This document shows, piece after piece, positions 20,842-33,189 of a DNA stretch of 64,000 nucleotides. Source of the stretch: Hygrophila difformis (taxonomy: Eukaryota > Streptophyta > Magnoliopsida > Lamiales > Acanthaceae); NCBI GenBank assembly GCA_030278955.1, contig JAOANR010000003.1, forward strand, positions 34,738,054 to 34,802,053. The letters are read 5' to 3'. The notes under the pieces are model-generated. The model was not told where the DNA came from. It ran no database searches and saw nothing but the letters and a program-made list of their open reading frames with translations. Positions within the stretch are counted from its first letter, which is position 1, and each line of letters starts with the position of its first letter. Both the position numbers and the translations under genes were made by a program.

Positions 20842-21616
20842 ACCGGCTAAATGAGATATGATACTTATGAAATTGGCTGAGGCCGCCGGATCACCGGCTA
20901 AATGATACTTTTGAAATTGGCTGCGGCCGCTGGATCACCGGCTAAATGATATATTGTTGAGATGGTGGCGTAACGGGGAAAAATTTAAAAAGCTCAAATT
21001 TTTATTTATTTACTTATGGCACTATTCGTGTTTTTTTAAATCATGTCTTAAATAATTGCCCATGCTTAAATTTTTAATTATGAAATTAAATGTGTCTTTA
21101 AAGCATGCAACTAAATTCTTATTTTTAAATTGGTAAATAAAGTGTTTTGTATGCATGACAAAGAGTTTAATCTTAATTATTAAAATCTAACCCCTTTATT
21201 GCTATGCTAGGATTGACTTACTCAGTATTTTATAATACTAATAAAAACCGTTGTTCATTTTTTTCTTCTATTACAGAGTACAGAGCATGATCATACATTG
21301 GGGGATCATTTTGGACATTTAAATTATTTATTATGACTTGCATGAACGGGCCTGTTTAACCTGTGTTTTGGCCATGTCGGCCCTATATTTTAAATTCCGC
21401 TGCATAAACTTTATTTCCGCTGCAACTTATTATTATTATCATGTGTGGATGATATTACACTATATTATTATTTTTAAGTAATTCCGGACTTGTTTTTAAA
21501 ACTCTTTTCAATACCCATAGCCTTGCATCTCTTTAGCAAGCTCGGAGAGTTCGTGTCTTGCTAGGGAGGTGTGGCGGTGGCATCCCGGCCTGGGTTACCA
21601 AATCCGGGGTGTTACA
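20842..21616 (+). repeat. RT4 5' LTR, right part
   Basis: Continues the LTR from ACCGGCTAAATGAG and matches 29393-30167 of the 3' LTR. It contains the candidate intron acceptor (CTTCTATTACAG|AGTACAGAGC, about 21276) and ends GGTGTTACA at 21616. Three short GGCTGNGGCCGCNGGATCACCGGCTAAATGAT-like units sit at 20843-20955. Confidence 0.92.
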
Positions 21617-22385
21617 GGATGGTATCAGAGAAAGGAATATTTTAAAGCTATCATTTTAAAAAGAGCCCCGAATATTTTTAAAATCTATTATTATTATTTT
21701 TAAACCAGTATTATTTTTAAACCATTACTCTTTAAAACCACTATTATTTTAAACTATTATTTTGAGCCCAAGTTTTTGGCCCAATCATTCTACTTACTAT
21801 TTATTTAAAATCTTAATTTTTTTTGAGCCCAAAAATTTTAGCCTAATATTTTTATTTACTAAGCCCAAATATTTTTCTTAGCCCAATACCTATATTTTTA
21901 TTTGAGCCCAAGAATTTATTACTTTTGGCCCAATATAGTGGCCCAAACCTTTTTCCTTATTTCTAGATTATCCATGAGGATAAATTATTTTTAAAACCCA
22001 TGGATAAATAAATGCATGTACAAATTAAAACTCATTGGGGATTGCATATGCATACTTGCATAAAGATTTATTAACTTTACATTTGGCATGTTCTAACTTT
22101 AACCTACCTTGTCGACATTAGATGGCCAAACCAAACGCGAACGTGATCAACCTTATGATAATACTGATTAACGAGTACCTCGAGTCCCAACAACATATAT
22201 GTATTTAATAAAGAGATAACAATCAAACAAGGGTACCTTAAAACCCAAAACCCTGAAACCCTAGACCCTGGGGTAAAAAAAAAACAAAAAAAAAAATCCA
22301 CTAATAACACTTACTAAAAGAAAATAATTGTATAAACCTCTATTATATTTTCCTTAAAATCTAAACCACTTGTTCTTGCAACAGA
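21617..22385 (+). other. RT4 leader: primer site, decayed upstream ORF, telomere-like tract
   Basis: Primer site TGGTATCAGAG begins at 21620. A remnant of the upstream ORF starts at ATG 22122 (MAKPNANVINLMIILINEYL, then ESQQHI) and stops at 22206-22208 after 28 codons; it aligns with the first 25 or so residues of the RT1 and RT5 upstream ORFs. A degenerate telomere-like tract (AAACCCTAGACCC) follows at 22232-22270. The order therefore matches RT1. Confidence 0.75.
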
Positions 22386-23660
22386 ATGGCACCGAGAGGG
22401 AGACCGCACGTCTAGCCCATTCCTCCCAATACCAACGAAATACCTAGGCAACCCGACATGCCGATACCAAACGTGGGTGTACACGCTCAGGAAGAGCCAG
22501 CAGGCCCTATACCAAACAACATGGGTAATCGCCTACGCACTCTAGAAGAGGTTCTCATTGCGCTAGGGAACGCGCAGGTGAACCAGGGCCAAGCGGCTGC
22601 GGCGCCTCCACCACAAGCTCGCATTAATTACCTAGCCATGGTGAACCCATACCAACCGCCACACTACGCAGGCGAGGAAGACCCTGCAAAACTAGAGGAG
22701 TGGATTAGGACCTTCGACAAGTTGTTAAGCGCAGTTAAGTGCCCGGAAGGGGAAAAGGTGCATGTAGCCTCATACTACTTGGGAGGTGAAGCAGACGACT
22801 GGTGGCAAGCCACCCAGGGAAAGATACGAGAGGACGAGGAGCCCTATTCATGGACTGAAATGATGGAACTGCTCAGGGACCGATTTTACCCCCTGAGTAC
22901 GAAGGCGGCCATGTACGAGGAGTTTTTGTCATTAAAACAAGGCTGGCAGACTGTACAAGAGTATTACACTCGATTCAAGGAGTTGGTGCGCTACTAGTAC
23001 CGACAGACGTAGAGAAGGCACAAAAATTCGAAATGGGGTTGAACTTGACCATACGGGAAGTGATCACTGGCGTCCATTACCCGGACCTGCAAGCAGTGTA
23101 TGATCGTGCAGTTGCTGTTGCAAGGGTGCAACAACTGAAGAGGAGGATGAGTGGAGAGTCCAGTCGGGGACCTCAGGGACAAGATAAGAGGAACAGAGAT
23201 AGCCAATCCGGTAACAATTCTAGAGGAAACAACTTTCGGGGAGGCCTGAACAGACCCCCTCAGAACAACAATAGGGGAAATGGTGGGAGAACCTTTTTCC
23301 AAGGTAACCCTGTGCCACCATGCCCAAGATGTGGGAGACCTCACTTGACTAGGGGATGCCCCCAACAGGGCGCATGCTACCGGTGTGGTCGATTTGGTCA
23401 TCGGGTGAATGAGTGCCGGACTCGAATTGCAAACATCACCAAGCGAGAGGACTTGGTTATGGGGCCAGCACAGCCTCGTAATCAAAATGGGCGAAACGGT
23501 AACAATCAGGGGTACAGACCCCCTCAAAATCAGAATTTCAACCAAAATCAACGCCTTCCACAGAATCCAAATCAGCAAAAGAATCAGAACCCGAACCGGG
23601 ATCAGCAGGGCAATCAAGGACGGCCAATGGGGCGGTTGAATGTTATCAACCAAGCAGATG
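22386..23660 (+). pseudogene. gag: RT4 gag with stop and frameshift
   Basis: Starts MAPRGRPH at 22386; TAG at 22413-22415 (codon 10) breaks it. The frame continues through the capsid region ([61 protein letters not shown]) to 22997, where a small deletion in the VRFA-type segment shifts the frame. The second half (from about 23000) contains a basic, Asn/Gln-rich region and zinc knuckles [13 protein letters not shown] and [14 protein letters not shown] (CX2CX4HX4C, 23375-23416). Zinc knuckles bind genomic RNA during packaging. Confidence 0.92.
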
Positions 23661-26600
23661 TGCCTATGCAGGGTGACGTGATGGCAGGTACGTTCCATGT
23701 TTTAAGTACACCCCTTAAAGTTCTGTTTGACTCAGGAGCTAGTTGTTCGATTATATCATCAAGAGTCCTACCTGAACTAGATCTACCTAAGTGCGAACTG
23801 ATTAACTTAGAAATTCAACTACCTTCAGGAGAGGTAGTATCATGCTATAGACGTTATAACGGAATTCCGATAGTTATCAAGAACATAGAATTCTTCGCAA
23901 ACTTGGTAGAATTTAATTTAAGGGACTTCGACGTTATACTGGGAATGGATTGGTTGACCCAGTATAAAGCGGTGATCGAATGTCAGAAGCAGAAGATCAC
24001 CCTGTCGAAAGGTAGAGGAAAGAGAGTCATCTTTTACTCTCAACCCCCTAAGAGGAGCAACAAGGTTGTTAACGCTCTCAAGCTTCGTAGCTTAATGCGT
24101 AAGGGATACGCGTTGTATGCATGCTACGTTCACAACCTTGAGGCGGAAGAGATCAAGGTTGACAACATCCCAGTGGTAAGAGAATACCCGGACGTATTTC
24201 CTGAAGACATCCCTGGTATGCCACCTGAGAGAGATCTTGAATTCACCATAGATCTCATTCCGGGAACGAAACCTGTTTCAAAGGCTCCTTACCGCATGGC
24301 GCCACTGGAAATGAAAGAGTTAAAGGAGCAACTCAAAGAGTTGTTGGAGAAAGGATACATAAGACCAAGTACGTCCCCGTGGGGAGCACCGGTCTTATTT
24401 GTTAAAAAGAAGGACGGAGGACTACGCCTTTGCATCGACTACAGAGGAATCAATCAAGTGACCATCAAGAACAAGTATCCATTACCAAGGATTGAGGACT
24501 TATTTGATCAATTGAAGGGGGCATCGGTGTTCTCAAAGATCGACTTGCGATCCGGTTATCACCAGCTGAGGATTGCCGAGAAGGATATCCCGAAGATGGC
24601 GTTCTGAACTCGTTACGGACACTACGAGTTCACAGTATTATCCTTTGGGTTAAAAAATGCACCTGCAATGTGCATGAACCTCATGAACAATGTATTTAGA
24701 GAATTGTTAGATCAATGCGTCGTGGTGTTCATCGACGACATCCTGATCTACTCGAGAAGCGAGGGGGAGCATTCCCAACATTTGCACCAAGTGTTAGGGG
24801 TTTTGCGTAAGAACCAACTCTATGGAAAACTATCCAAATGCGACTTTTGGTTGAAGGAAGTAGCATTCCTTGGGCACATAGTATCCGCCACTGGAGTTTC
24901 AGTAGATCCGGCAAAAATTTCGGCGGTGACGGAGTGGGTATCGCCGACGAGTCCAACTGAAATACGGAGCTTCCTTGGACTAGCTGGTTATTATAGGCGA
25001 TTTGTGAAAGACTTCTCGAAAATCGCACGCCCGTTGACCCAGCTGTGAGAGTGTGAGTCCGCGTTTCAAGAACTGAAAAAGCGACTCACCACTACGCCCG
25101 TATTAGCACTACCATCAGAGAATGGTGACTTCGAGATTTACAGTGACGCTTCGAAGGAAGGTCTAGGATGCGTTTTGATGCAAGACTCGAGAGTCATTGC
25201 ATATGAATCGCGTCAATTGAAACCTCTTGAAGCAAACTACCCGACACACGACTTGGAGTTGGCGGCGGTCGTGTTCGCTCTGAAAATATGGAGACATTAC
25301 CTCTATGGGAGAAAGTGTCGGATGTTCACAGACCACAAAAGCCTCAAATACATATTCACTCAAAAGGAGTTAAATCTGAGACAACGGAGGTGGTTGGAAC
25401 TAATCAAGGACTATGATCTCGAAATTTCTTACCACGAAGGGAAGGCCAACGTTGTAGCCGATGCCATAAGCCGGAAGACCCAACATGTGGCAAATTCGTT
25501 GGTAATTCCGCCGGAATTGTATATGGACTTGGCAAGATTGAGCTTAGAGCTAGTGCATTCGGGCATTGTAAATGAAGTGGTCAACGCAATGGTAGTCGAA
25601 TCGACCATATTTGACGAGATCAAACTTGCCCAACCGGGCGACACAAAGTTGGAAAGGATTAAGGAGAACATTGCCAACGGGAAGGCGATAGGATTTGCTA
25701 TCCATGAGGATGGAAGCATTCGTTTCAAGGGAAGGTGGTGCGTACCACAGAAATGCATGGAGATAAAACAAAGATTGATGGAAGAAGGGCATAACACACC
25801 TTACTCGGTTCACCCTGGAGGCGACAAATTATATAAGGATTTGAGGAAGATTTACTGGTGGCCGAGGATGAAGAATGAAGTGGCAGAATTTGTAGCGAGA
25901 TGCCTCACGTGCCAAAAGGTCAAAGTCGTGCGACAAAAACCCTTAGGATTGATTCAACAATTGGAAATCCCGAGTTGGAAGTGGGATAGTATCTCGATGG
26001 ATTTCGTTTCAGGATTACCACGATCACCTAGAGGGATGAATAAGATATGGGTGATTGTCGATAGGCTAACAAAGACGACCATTTTTATCCCAATGAAGGA
26101 CACTTGGACCATGGACCAATTAGCAAGAGCGTATATTGACAATGTGGTACGAAGACACGGGGTACCACATGACATTATCTCCGATAGAGACAGTAGATTT
26201 GTCTCTCACTTTTGGACCAAGTTACAAGAAGCTCTCGGTACGCAGATTAAGATGAGTACCGCATTCCACCCAATGACGGATGGACAAACTGAGAGAACAA
26301 TCCAAACATTGGAGGACATGCTGAGAGCGTGTGTCCTAGAGTTTAAGGGTAGCTGGGAAAATCATTTACCCTTAATTGAATTTTCCTACAACAATAGCTA
26401 CCATGCTAGCATCGGCATGGCACCATTCGAGGCATTGTATGGTCGAAAGTGCCGAAGTCCGTTGAGTTGGGAAGGGAGTGATAAGACTGTGGTAGCGGGA
26501 CCACAACTCATAGAAGATATGACCCAACAAATCAAAGTGATTCAAGGAAAGATGAAAGCGGCCCAAGACCGACAGAAAAGTTATGCCGATGTGAGACGGC

Positions 26601-27064
26601 AAGACCTAGAATTTCAAGTTGGAGATAAGGTCATGTTAAAGATATCACCGATGAAGGGGGTTATGCATTTTGGCAAACGAGGAAAGCTAAGTCCACGATA
26701 TATAGGACCTTATGAAATTCTAGAAAAAGTCGGGAATCTAGCATATCGTCTAGCCTTACCGCCACAATTGGCTCGAGTTCACAATGTGTTCCACATCTCA
26801 CAATTGAAGAAGTATGTGCACGATCCGACCCATGTACTCCAACCGGAAGGAATTGAATTGGATGATGACTTGAGCTACGAGGAAATTCCGGTACAAATAC
26901 TCGATGTTAAGGAGAGAGTAACATGGAACAAAACCGTGAGAATGGTCAAGGTTCTTTGGTCGAACCATGAAAGTGAAACGGCGACATGGGAGTTAGAAGC
27001 CGACATGAAGGAGCGTTACCCGACCCTATTCCAAAACGGTGCAACCACAGTTATGGGGACATAA
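23661..27064 (+). pseudogene. pol: RT4 pol: protease, RT, RNase H, integrase, chromodomain
   Basis: In one frame with the second half of gag. Protease: [10 protein letters not shown] (DSGA at 23729-23740). [37 protein letters not shown], catalytic FIDD at 24728-24739. RNase [14 protein letters not shown] (about 25139) and [10 protein letters not shown]. Integrase: HHCC finger (H at 25811, CLTC at 25901), [39 protein letters not shown] module; chromodomain [16 protein letters not shown] near the C-terminus. Domain order and chromodomain define a chromovirus. Breaks: TGA at 24605-24607 (in place of an Arg codon) and TGA at 25046-25048 beside a small in-frame deletion between RT and RNase H. Confidence 0.95.
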
Positions 27065-27300
27065 CTGTAATCTTAAGGGGGGGAGGATGTAACGACCCGA
27101 ATATTTTGTATCCCAAATAAACAAATTCACATTGTTTTGAACTACGTAATGACTTGATCCCTTCACAGGGTACGTAGGCAACTTGGAAATTTCAATTCTG
27201 GGTTCAGTCAAATAATAACAATCAACAACCAATCAATCAATCAATCGAGCAATAAGTCGCGCAACTTCGAGGACGAAGTTGATTCTTAAGGGGGGTAGAC
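27065..27300 (+). other. RT4 3' UTR with purine tracts and hairpin
   Basis: First purine tract AAGGGGGGGAGGATG (27075-27089), conserved GGGTACGTAGGCAAC block, perfect hairpin CAACTTCG-AGGA-CGAAGTTG (27262-27281), and polypurine tract AAGGGGGGTAGA up to one base before the LTR. Confidence 0.85.
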
Positions 27301-30167
27301 TGTAATACCCGAGATTTTTAGCGGCGTCCAAAGGAATAAAATTATTTCTTAATCCGATCAAGGTCGAAATATCTCCGAGAAGAAGAAAATAATTTATCAC
27401 AATAAATTATCGCTCGGAAATGAAACGCCGATAGATTTTAAAAAAAAATTTCAAAATGGAATAAAAAGAGGGAAAGGAAGCCGAAGACATTCCATAAATC
27501 GAGTCAAAAGAAATGGAATTAAATTCAAGAAAGAAAAAAATTTTAATTCCAAGAACCTGTGAAGTCGGAAATAATTTAACTAGATAAATTATTACACGGG
27601 AGTCAAAAGACGACGAATTAGAAGCCGACGAATCCAAAATCGACGGACTTAAGATTTCAAACACGAAATCAATTTAAGTCAAAAAAAAATTTAAGATAAG
27701 GAATCATAATCCGAGAACGACCCGAAAAATCGAGCCCGAAAACGTAGAAGAATAGAAGTCCGAAAGAGATGAGAAAAGGCCCGACGGATCGCATGACCCG
27801 GCCCAGGCCGCAGCCCAGGCCGGATCCGCGCGGTCGCCGCGCGGTCTGGAGGCAAACCGCGCCGACACCGCGCCAGTGAGACATGATAGCTGTCTTGTCG
27901 CGTTTTGGCGACTTTCTTGCCATAATTTCAGGTCCCAACGTGGGGATCTTGATTTAATTCGGGGGGAGCAGATTTTGGTTGATATTATATGAATATAACA
28001 CCCCATCATCAGCCATCCACACCCTTGTTTCATCCCAAACTCTCCCAAAAACCAAAAAACACAAGTTCTTACCTTCCGGCGACTTTCCGACGACTTTCCG
28101 GCAACCAAATCCGAACGAGGAAGTGTGTAGATCAAGGATTGCAGGCTTTGGATTGTTGGTAAGATGTAAATCAGGTTTCCTTATTGTTTTTAGATCATAA
28201 CCAACATTCTAACTTACGGATCTTTGCTTGCAAACACGTTCGTGGCCAAAGGAGAAGAAGAACGTGTTGCGTAGATCCGTCCGTGGCGATTTTGGACGAA
28301 TCGATCGACCCTAGGACGTTCAAGAACTCACTTACAGTAAGTCAATACCTTCCATATTAATATGGGTGGTTTAAAGGCATCCGAAACATTGGATCTAAAA
28401 CGAAACGTTAAAATCGAACCTAAAAACCCCAATCTACGTGTTTTCTGAAATCCGACCAAAACTCTTACTTCGAGTGTTCAAACCTAAAAACTCAAAACTA
28501 ATATTTTGATCCTAAGATCTTAAGCTATATTCTGTAAAAATTTCAGAGATTTTCATCGAGTTTTGAAACCCCAAATCGTGTCGGACATATTCTGCGTTTT
28601 TAAGAATTTTCAAAGGTTGACAGTTTTCATGACCGAACTTGAGGAGCATATTTCTATCATTTCTAGACCAAACTAATCTTTGTGATATAAACAAAAGTTG
28701 TTTATAATCATGTCTAGTATGAGCATATAAAATTTCAGAATTCTTGGAGTCCATTTGATATGTTAAAAAGTCGAATCTTTGAAAGGTGTCAAACCTGAAT
28801 CCTGGCAGCATACTACTTGTGTAGAAAACTTGATTTTTGACATGCTTCCCATCGTTTTTCCGAAAAACTCAAAACATGAAAGTTGTTCATTGGGATGTTT
28901 TTGAGATACTGTGAAAATTTCAGATCAATCGCCTAAGAGATGGATTTTTAAACTGAAAAGGCGTAAACTGTGACATCGATCGGTTTTAAACTTGTGAGAT
29001 TTTGAAATTTCTAAACAAACGATCGAAATCTTGTTATATGATAAAGTTATATTTTTGAAAATCCCGTTACACTAAAGTTGAAACGATATCGGTTACATTG
29101 GTTACATAAAATTAGGGGGTGAGTGCTCTGCAGGGTGCCCTCCTAATTATTCATTTCGTGCCTTTATGGACGATGGTTACTCCGCGCGAAAGATTGCCAA
29201 ATGGCATCTTATTTTTGGGCCTATCCTCTCGGGTGTATCCGTATGGGTTACTCGAGGCTCGACGGAGTGGTACTGGATATGGCGGATTTGGCTACAAGAG
29301 CCAACGGGCCTACCCTCTCGGGTGTATCCGTATGGGTTACTTGAGGCTCGACGGAGTGGTACTGGGTATGGCGGATAGGCTGCGGCCGCCGGGCTACCGG
29401 CTAAATGAGATATGATACTTATGAAATTGGCTGAGGCCGTCGGATCACCGGCTAAATGATACTTTTGAAATTGGCTGCGGCCGCTGGATCACCGGCTAAA
29501 TGATATATTGTTGAGATGGTGGCGTAACGGGGAAAAATTTAAAAAGCTCAAATTTTTATTTATTTACTTATGACACTATTCGTGTTTTTTTAAATCATGT
29601 CTTAAATAATTGCCCATGCTTAAATTTTTAATTATGAAATTAAATGTGTCTTTAAAGCATGCAACTAAATTCTTATTTTTAAATTGGTAAATAAAGTGTT
29701 TTGTATGCATGACAAAGAGTAATCTTAATTATTAAAATCTAACCCCTTTATTGCTATGCTAGGATTGACTTACTCAGTATTTTATAATACTGATAAAAAC
29801 CGTTGTTCATTTTTTTTTCTATTACAGAGTACGGAGCATGATCATACATTGGGGGATCATTTTGGACATTTAAATTATTTATTATGACTTGCATGAACGG
29901 GCCTGTTTAACCCGTGTTTTGGCCATGTCGGCCCTATATTTTAAATTCCGCTGCATAAACTTTATTTCCGCTGCAACTTATTATTATTATCATGTGTGGA
30001 TGATATTACACTATATTATTATTTTAAAGTAATTCCGGACTTGTTTTAAAAACTCTTTTCAATACCCATAGCCTTGCATCTCTTTAGCAAGCTCGGAGAG
30101 TTCGTGTCTTGCTAGGGAGGTGTGGCGGTGGCATCCCGGCCTGGGTTACCAAATCCGGGGTGTTACA
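27301..30167 (+). repeat. RT4 3' LTR
   Basis: 2867 bp with TGTAATACCCGAG and GGTGTTACA ends. GC-rich U3 module about 27800-27875; candidate intron donor ACA|GTAAGT (first base 28337) to acceptor TTCTATTACAG (last base 29827), 1491 bp; tandem duplication at 29222-29382. It pairs with the split 5' LTR. Confidence 0.95.
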
Positions 30168-30172
30168 CATAA

Positions 30173-32661
30173 TTTCAAACAGTGCGGAAGCTAAGGGCCA
30201 AACACGGCCAAACATGAGTTTGGGATTCGTAAAAGAATTTAAAAAAAAGTGCGACAAGTCTTCGGAAATTCCCATTCCAAATGTAAATGCCATGCGCTAA
30301 TCTTCAACATCTGAAAAAAAATGAGACAACGTATCTATCAGTACAACGGTACTGAGTAAGTTAATATATAGCATAACAAATTTTAAAGTTTTTAGAAGAG
30401 TGAAATAAAAGATAGGATTTTAAATTTTAAAAAGGAAGGTCGAGTAAAAATAATTTCCGAAGATTCTTGCACTTTGCCATACGAATAATATATCATTGTT
30501 AATTTTTGATCGAGAACAACCATTCTTGGGGAATCAAACCCGCAAGAGCTCAAACACATTCTTTTACCAATGTTTCCATATGATCGAGGACATCATTGTT
30601 TCCAGAACTCAAATACATTCTTTTACCATTGTTCATTATGATCGAGGACATCATTGTTTCCAGAACTCAAATACCTTCTTTTACCATTGTTCATTATGAT
30701 CGAGGACATCATTGTTTCCAGAACTCAAATACCTTCTTTTACCATTATTCATTATGATCGAGGACACCCCGTCCTTGGGGAATCGAACCCGCAAGAACTC
30801 AATATACATCCTAGGGAATCGAACCCATAGGAGTCAATAATATCATGGGGAATCGAACCAGCAGGAAAAACACACACCTTGGGGAATCGAACCCGCAAGG
30901 CAAGTGAAAGTAGCGGACCCTATACAGACACACTCCGGAGCCCTAGATAACCCATATGGATACATCAAGGAGTATAGACTCATACTAACACGTAACATAA
31001 TTTCATTGGCGCCGTTTTGGCCACCAAAAAGAGGGGGCGGCCCAACGAGCTCACGCCAAGTGCACTTACCCTCCAAAGTTGGGCATCTAACTCGATCAAA
31101 ACTTACAAGGTTTCAAAATTCACATTTTTACCATTGCAAAACATTATTACATTTCCAAAGATCATAATTTTCACAAATGAGTAGCAATTGAATCACAATT
31201 CATCAAAACGCACGAAACCGAATTTACCGATAAAACCTTACTGTGGCAGATTTCAAGATCGCACCGGGAAATGTAGTAAAACATTTTAGAAATTTCTGAA
31301 AATTTTACAAGTGCTAGGAAACATCTAAATAAGCATTTTTCTTAGAAATAGGCTTTATCAAATTCAGACTCTAAATGGCCTAAAAAAAATCATTTCAGAA
31401 ACACATCTTTCAAAGGGTACAGGATTTACTGTTCACTCGACCATAGTTCCTTTAAAAATTCATAACAATTCCAAACATGATCTAAATATTCTGATATTTT
31501 ACAGGAATAATCTAGACATGTAAAGGAACAACTTTCATGAAGAAATCAACCATTGAAAACGATCATAGATAGGAGTAATACGGACAACAAAACTGACTAC
31601 ACCATGATACTAAAACTATCATCAGAAAACTCAGAAATACCAGATCCGTTTTTGACGCCCATAATCATGTTAAAAAATTATGAAAATTTACAGAGATCAT
31701 ATTCAAGATGTTAGGAACATTTTTTATTTAGAAAATGTTTCCCAAAAATGAACGGATCAAAGCAAAAAATGCTGAACAAAAGAAACTATACGAATAAAAC
31801 CCTAGAAAACAGATTTGGCAAGGGATGGAAATCGAACTGTAACTCAATGGATACTCAACCAAAACCCCTAAAATTTGAAATGCGCAACACTAACTTACTT
31901 ATGGTTGGATTAGACTCGAAATCCTCCTTGGTTGTGCCTCCAAAATCGTCCGGAACAGTCCCTCTTTTCCAAGATCTACCGAACGAATCCTATTTTGAGA
32001 GTTGTTGGAAGAATACTTGGTGTTAGGGCTTGATAATCGAATTGAAGGCAAGGATTTGGGATAGGAACCTTACCAACTTGTAGGCGAAAGGATTGGAGGT
32101 CTTGATCTCGCTCAAAAGATCCACCACTTGAAGCTATCTCTCAAAACTCACCAACTCTCCACTTTGAATCTAATTTTCGGAATGAAGGTTGGTGGAGTGT
32201 TTTTGGGGCTGAAAAGGGGTTGGAAAGGGAGTGTTTAGAATCCCCATGGAAGCCTTGATGATCATAGGAAGTGGTGGAGGGGTTTATGGCAGTCAAGGCT
32301 CGAAATTAGAGCCTACCAACCACATTCATCTTCTTTGTTCACCCTTCGTTCAATGAATATCTCATTTGTTCATGTATCTAACTTTATCCAACTTTGTAGG
32401 GAGTTTAATACATCCAAAAACCATCCAAAGGAGTCTCAATACATCTCTTAAGGTCTGGGAATTGAATTTGGATCAATTGGAATCACCAACCTCGGAAAAC
32501 AAAGTGAGAAACGCGTTGAACGCGTTGGACTGCCGCCCCTGTAGGGCGGTGCGCCGGTGGCACGCTACCGCGCGACCACTAGGCTTCGGCCTTTTTTTTT
32601 TTTTTAATCCAATTCTCTAATTTTGGATTTAAAACTCGATGTCGATTTCTCGGGTATTACA
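30173..32661 (-). repeat. RT3 3' LTR, main part
   Basis: Continues from 7607 across the RT4 insertion and aligns with 34985-37452. On the minus strand: GC-rich module near 32520-32580, candidate intron donor TTG|GTAAGG near 32070, acceptor TTTTTTTCAG near 30312. It ends in GGGTATTACA against the polypurine tract at 32662. Confidence 0.93.
30505..30900 (-). repeat. Two minisatellites in the RT3 3' LTR
   Basis: About four units of 58 bp, each with TGATCGAGGACATCATTGTT and CAAATACCTTCTTTTACCAT, followed by about five units around the core GGGGAATCGAACCCGCA at 20-35 bp spacing. The RT3 5' LTR has the same arrays at 35317-35715, so they pre-date insertion. Confidence 0.85.
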
Positions 32662-32860
32662 GTCTACCCCCCTTAGAAATCAACTTCGTCCTCGAAGTTG
32701 GGTCGCACTCGGAAAGCAACACCAACATAAACAAGTAGTTTGCACGCATAGAAATATTGAGGCTCGAAAATTAAATTCTTACCTCAACGCGTGACATCTC
32801 TGCGGGGTATCACATCCTCTCCCCCTTAGGACCGCAGTTATGTCCCCATAACTGCCTATG
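32662..32860 (-). other. RT3 3' UTR with hairpin and purine tract
   Basis: On the minus strand: purine tract TAAGGGGGAGAGGATG (about 32815-32830), then hairpin CAACTTCG-AGGA-CGAAGTTG (32682-32701) and polypurine tract CTAAGGGGGGTAGAC abutting the LTR. Shorter than in RT2/RT4/RT5 because the TACGTAGGCAG block is missing. Confidence 0.75.
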
Positions 32861-33189
32861 AATTTTCTTGCAATAGCTTTAACCATTGAGCGACTTCTAA
32901 GGTCAAATTCTACTAGGTTCGCAAAGAGGTCTAAAATTTTAATTATTATCGGGATTCCATCATATCTTTTAGTACACAATACCACTTTCCCCGATGATAA
33001 TTGAATTCCAAAGCTGATCGCTCTAGGTTCCGATAGATTTCATGCGGGTAAAGTTCTTGATCGAAATCAAAGAACACTTGTACCAGAATCAACTAAAATC
33101 TTGTCAGATATGCCTAAAACAATAAACATACCTGCGATCATCTCTTCTTGAGCTAGCAACCCAGCTCGATTCATGACATTCAATCGTTC
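32840..33189 (-). pseudogene. RT3 protease remnant fused to pol tail
   Basis: The minus strand keeps a decayed protease segment (VDSGT; then GIPIIIKILDLFANLVEFDL, matching RT4 [20 protein letters not shown]) that jumps directly to sequence equivalent to the last codons of pol (GSYGDI, from the TTVMGT end). RT, RNase H, integrase and chromodomain, about 3 kb, are deleted. Confidence 0.8.

Larger units (their letters stand above)
7608..30167 (+). mobile_element. RT4: most complete Ty3/gypsy chromovirus, inserted in RT3
   Basis: Flanked by the perfect duplication CATAA at 7603-7607 and 30168-30172; the uninterrupted target is visible in the RT3 5' LTR near 34980. Without RT5 it is about 11.4 kb: 5' LTR (7608-9690 plus 20842-21616), primer site 21620, degenerate upstream ORF 22122, gag-pol 22386-27064, 3' UTR, and 3' LTR 27301-30167. 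Long LTRs and the chromodomain fit the Tekay/Del lineage. Several stops and a frameshift make it non-autonomous now. Confidence 0.95.

Noticed and set aside
22994..23698. 234-codon minus-strand ORF opposite RT4 gag
   Set aside because: Antisense shadow of the Asn/Gln-rich nucleocapsid region; the plus strand carries the zinc knuckles and protease motifs.
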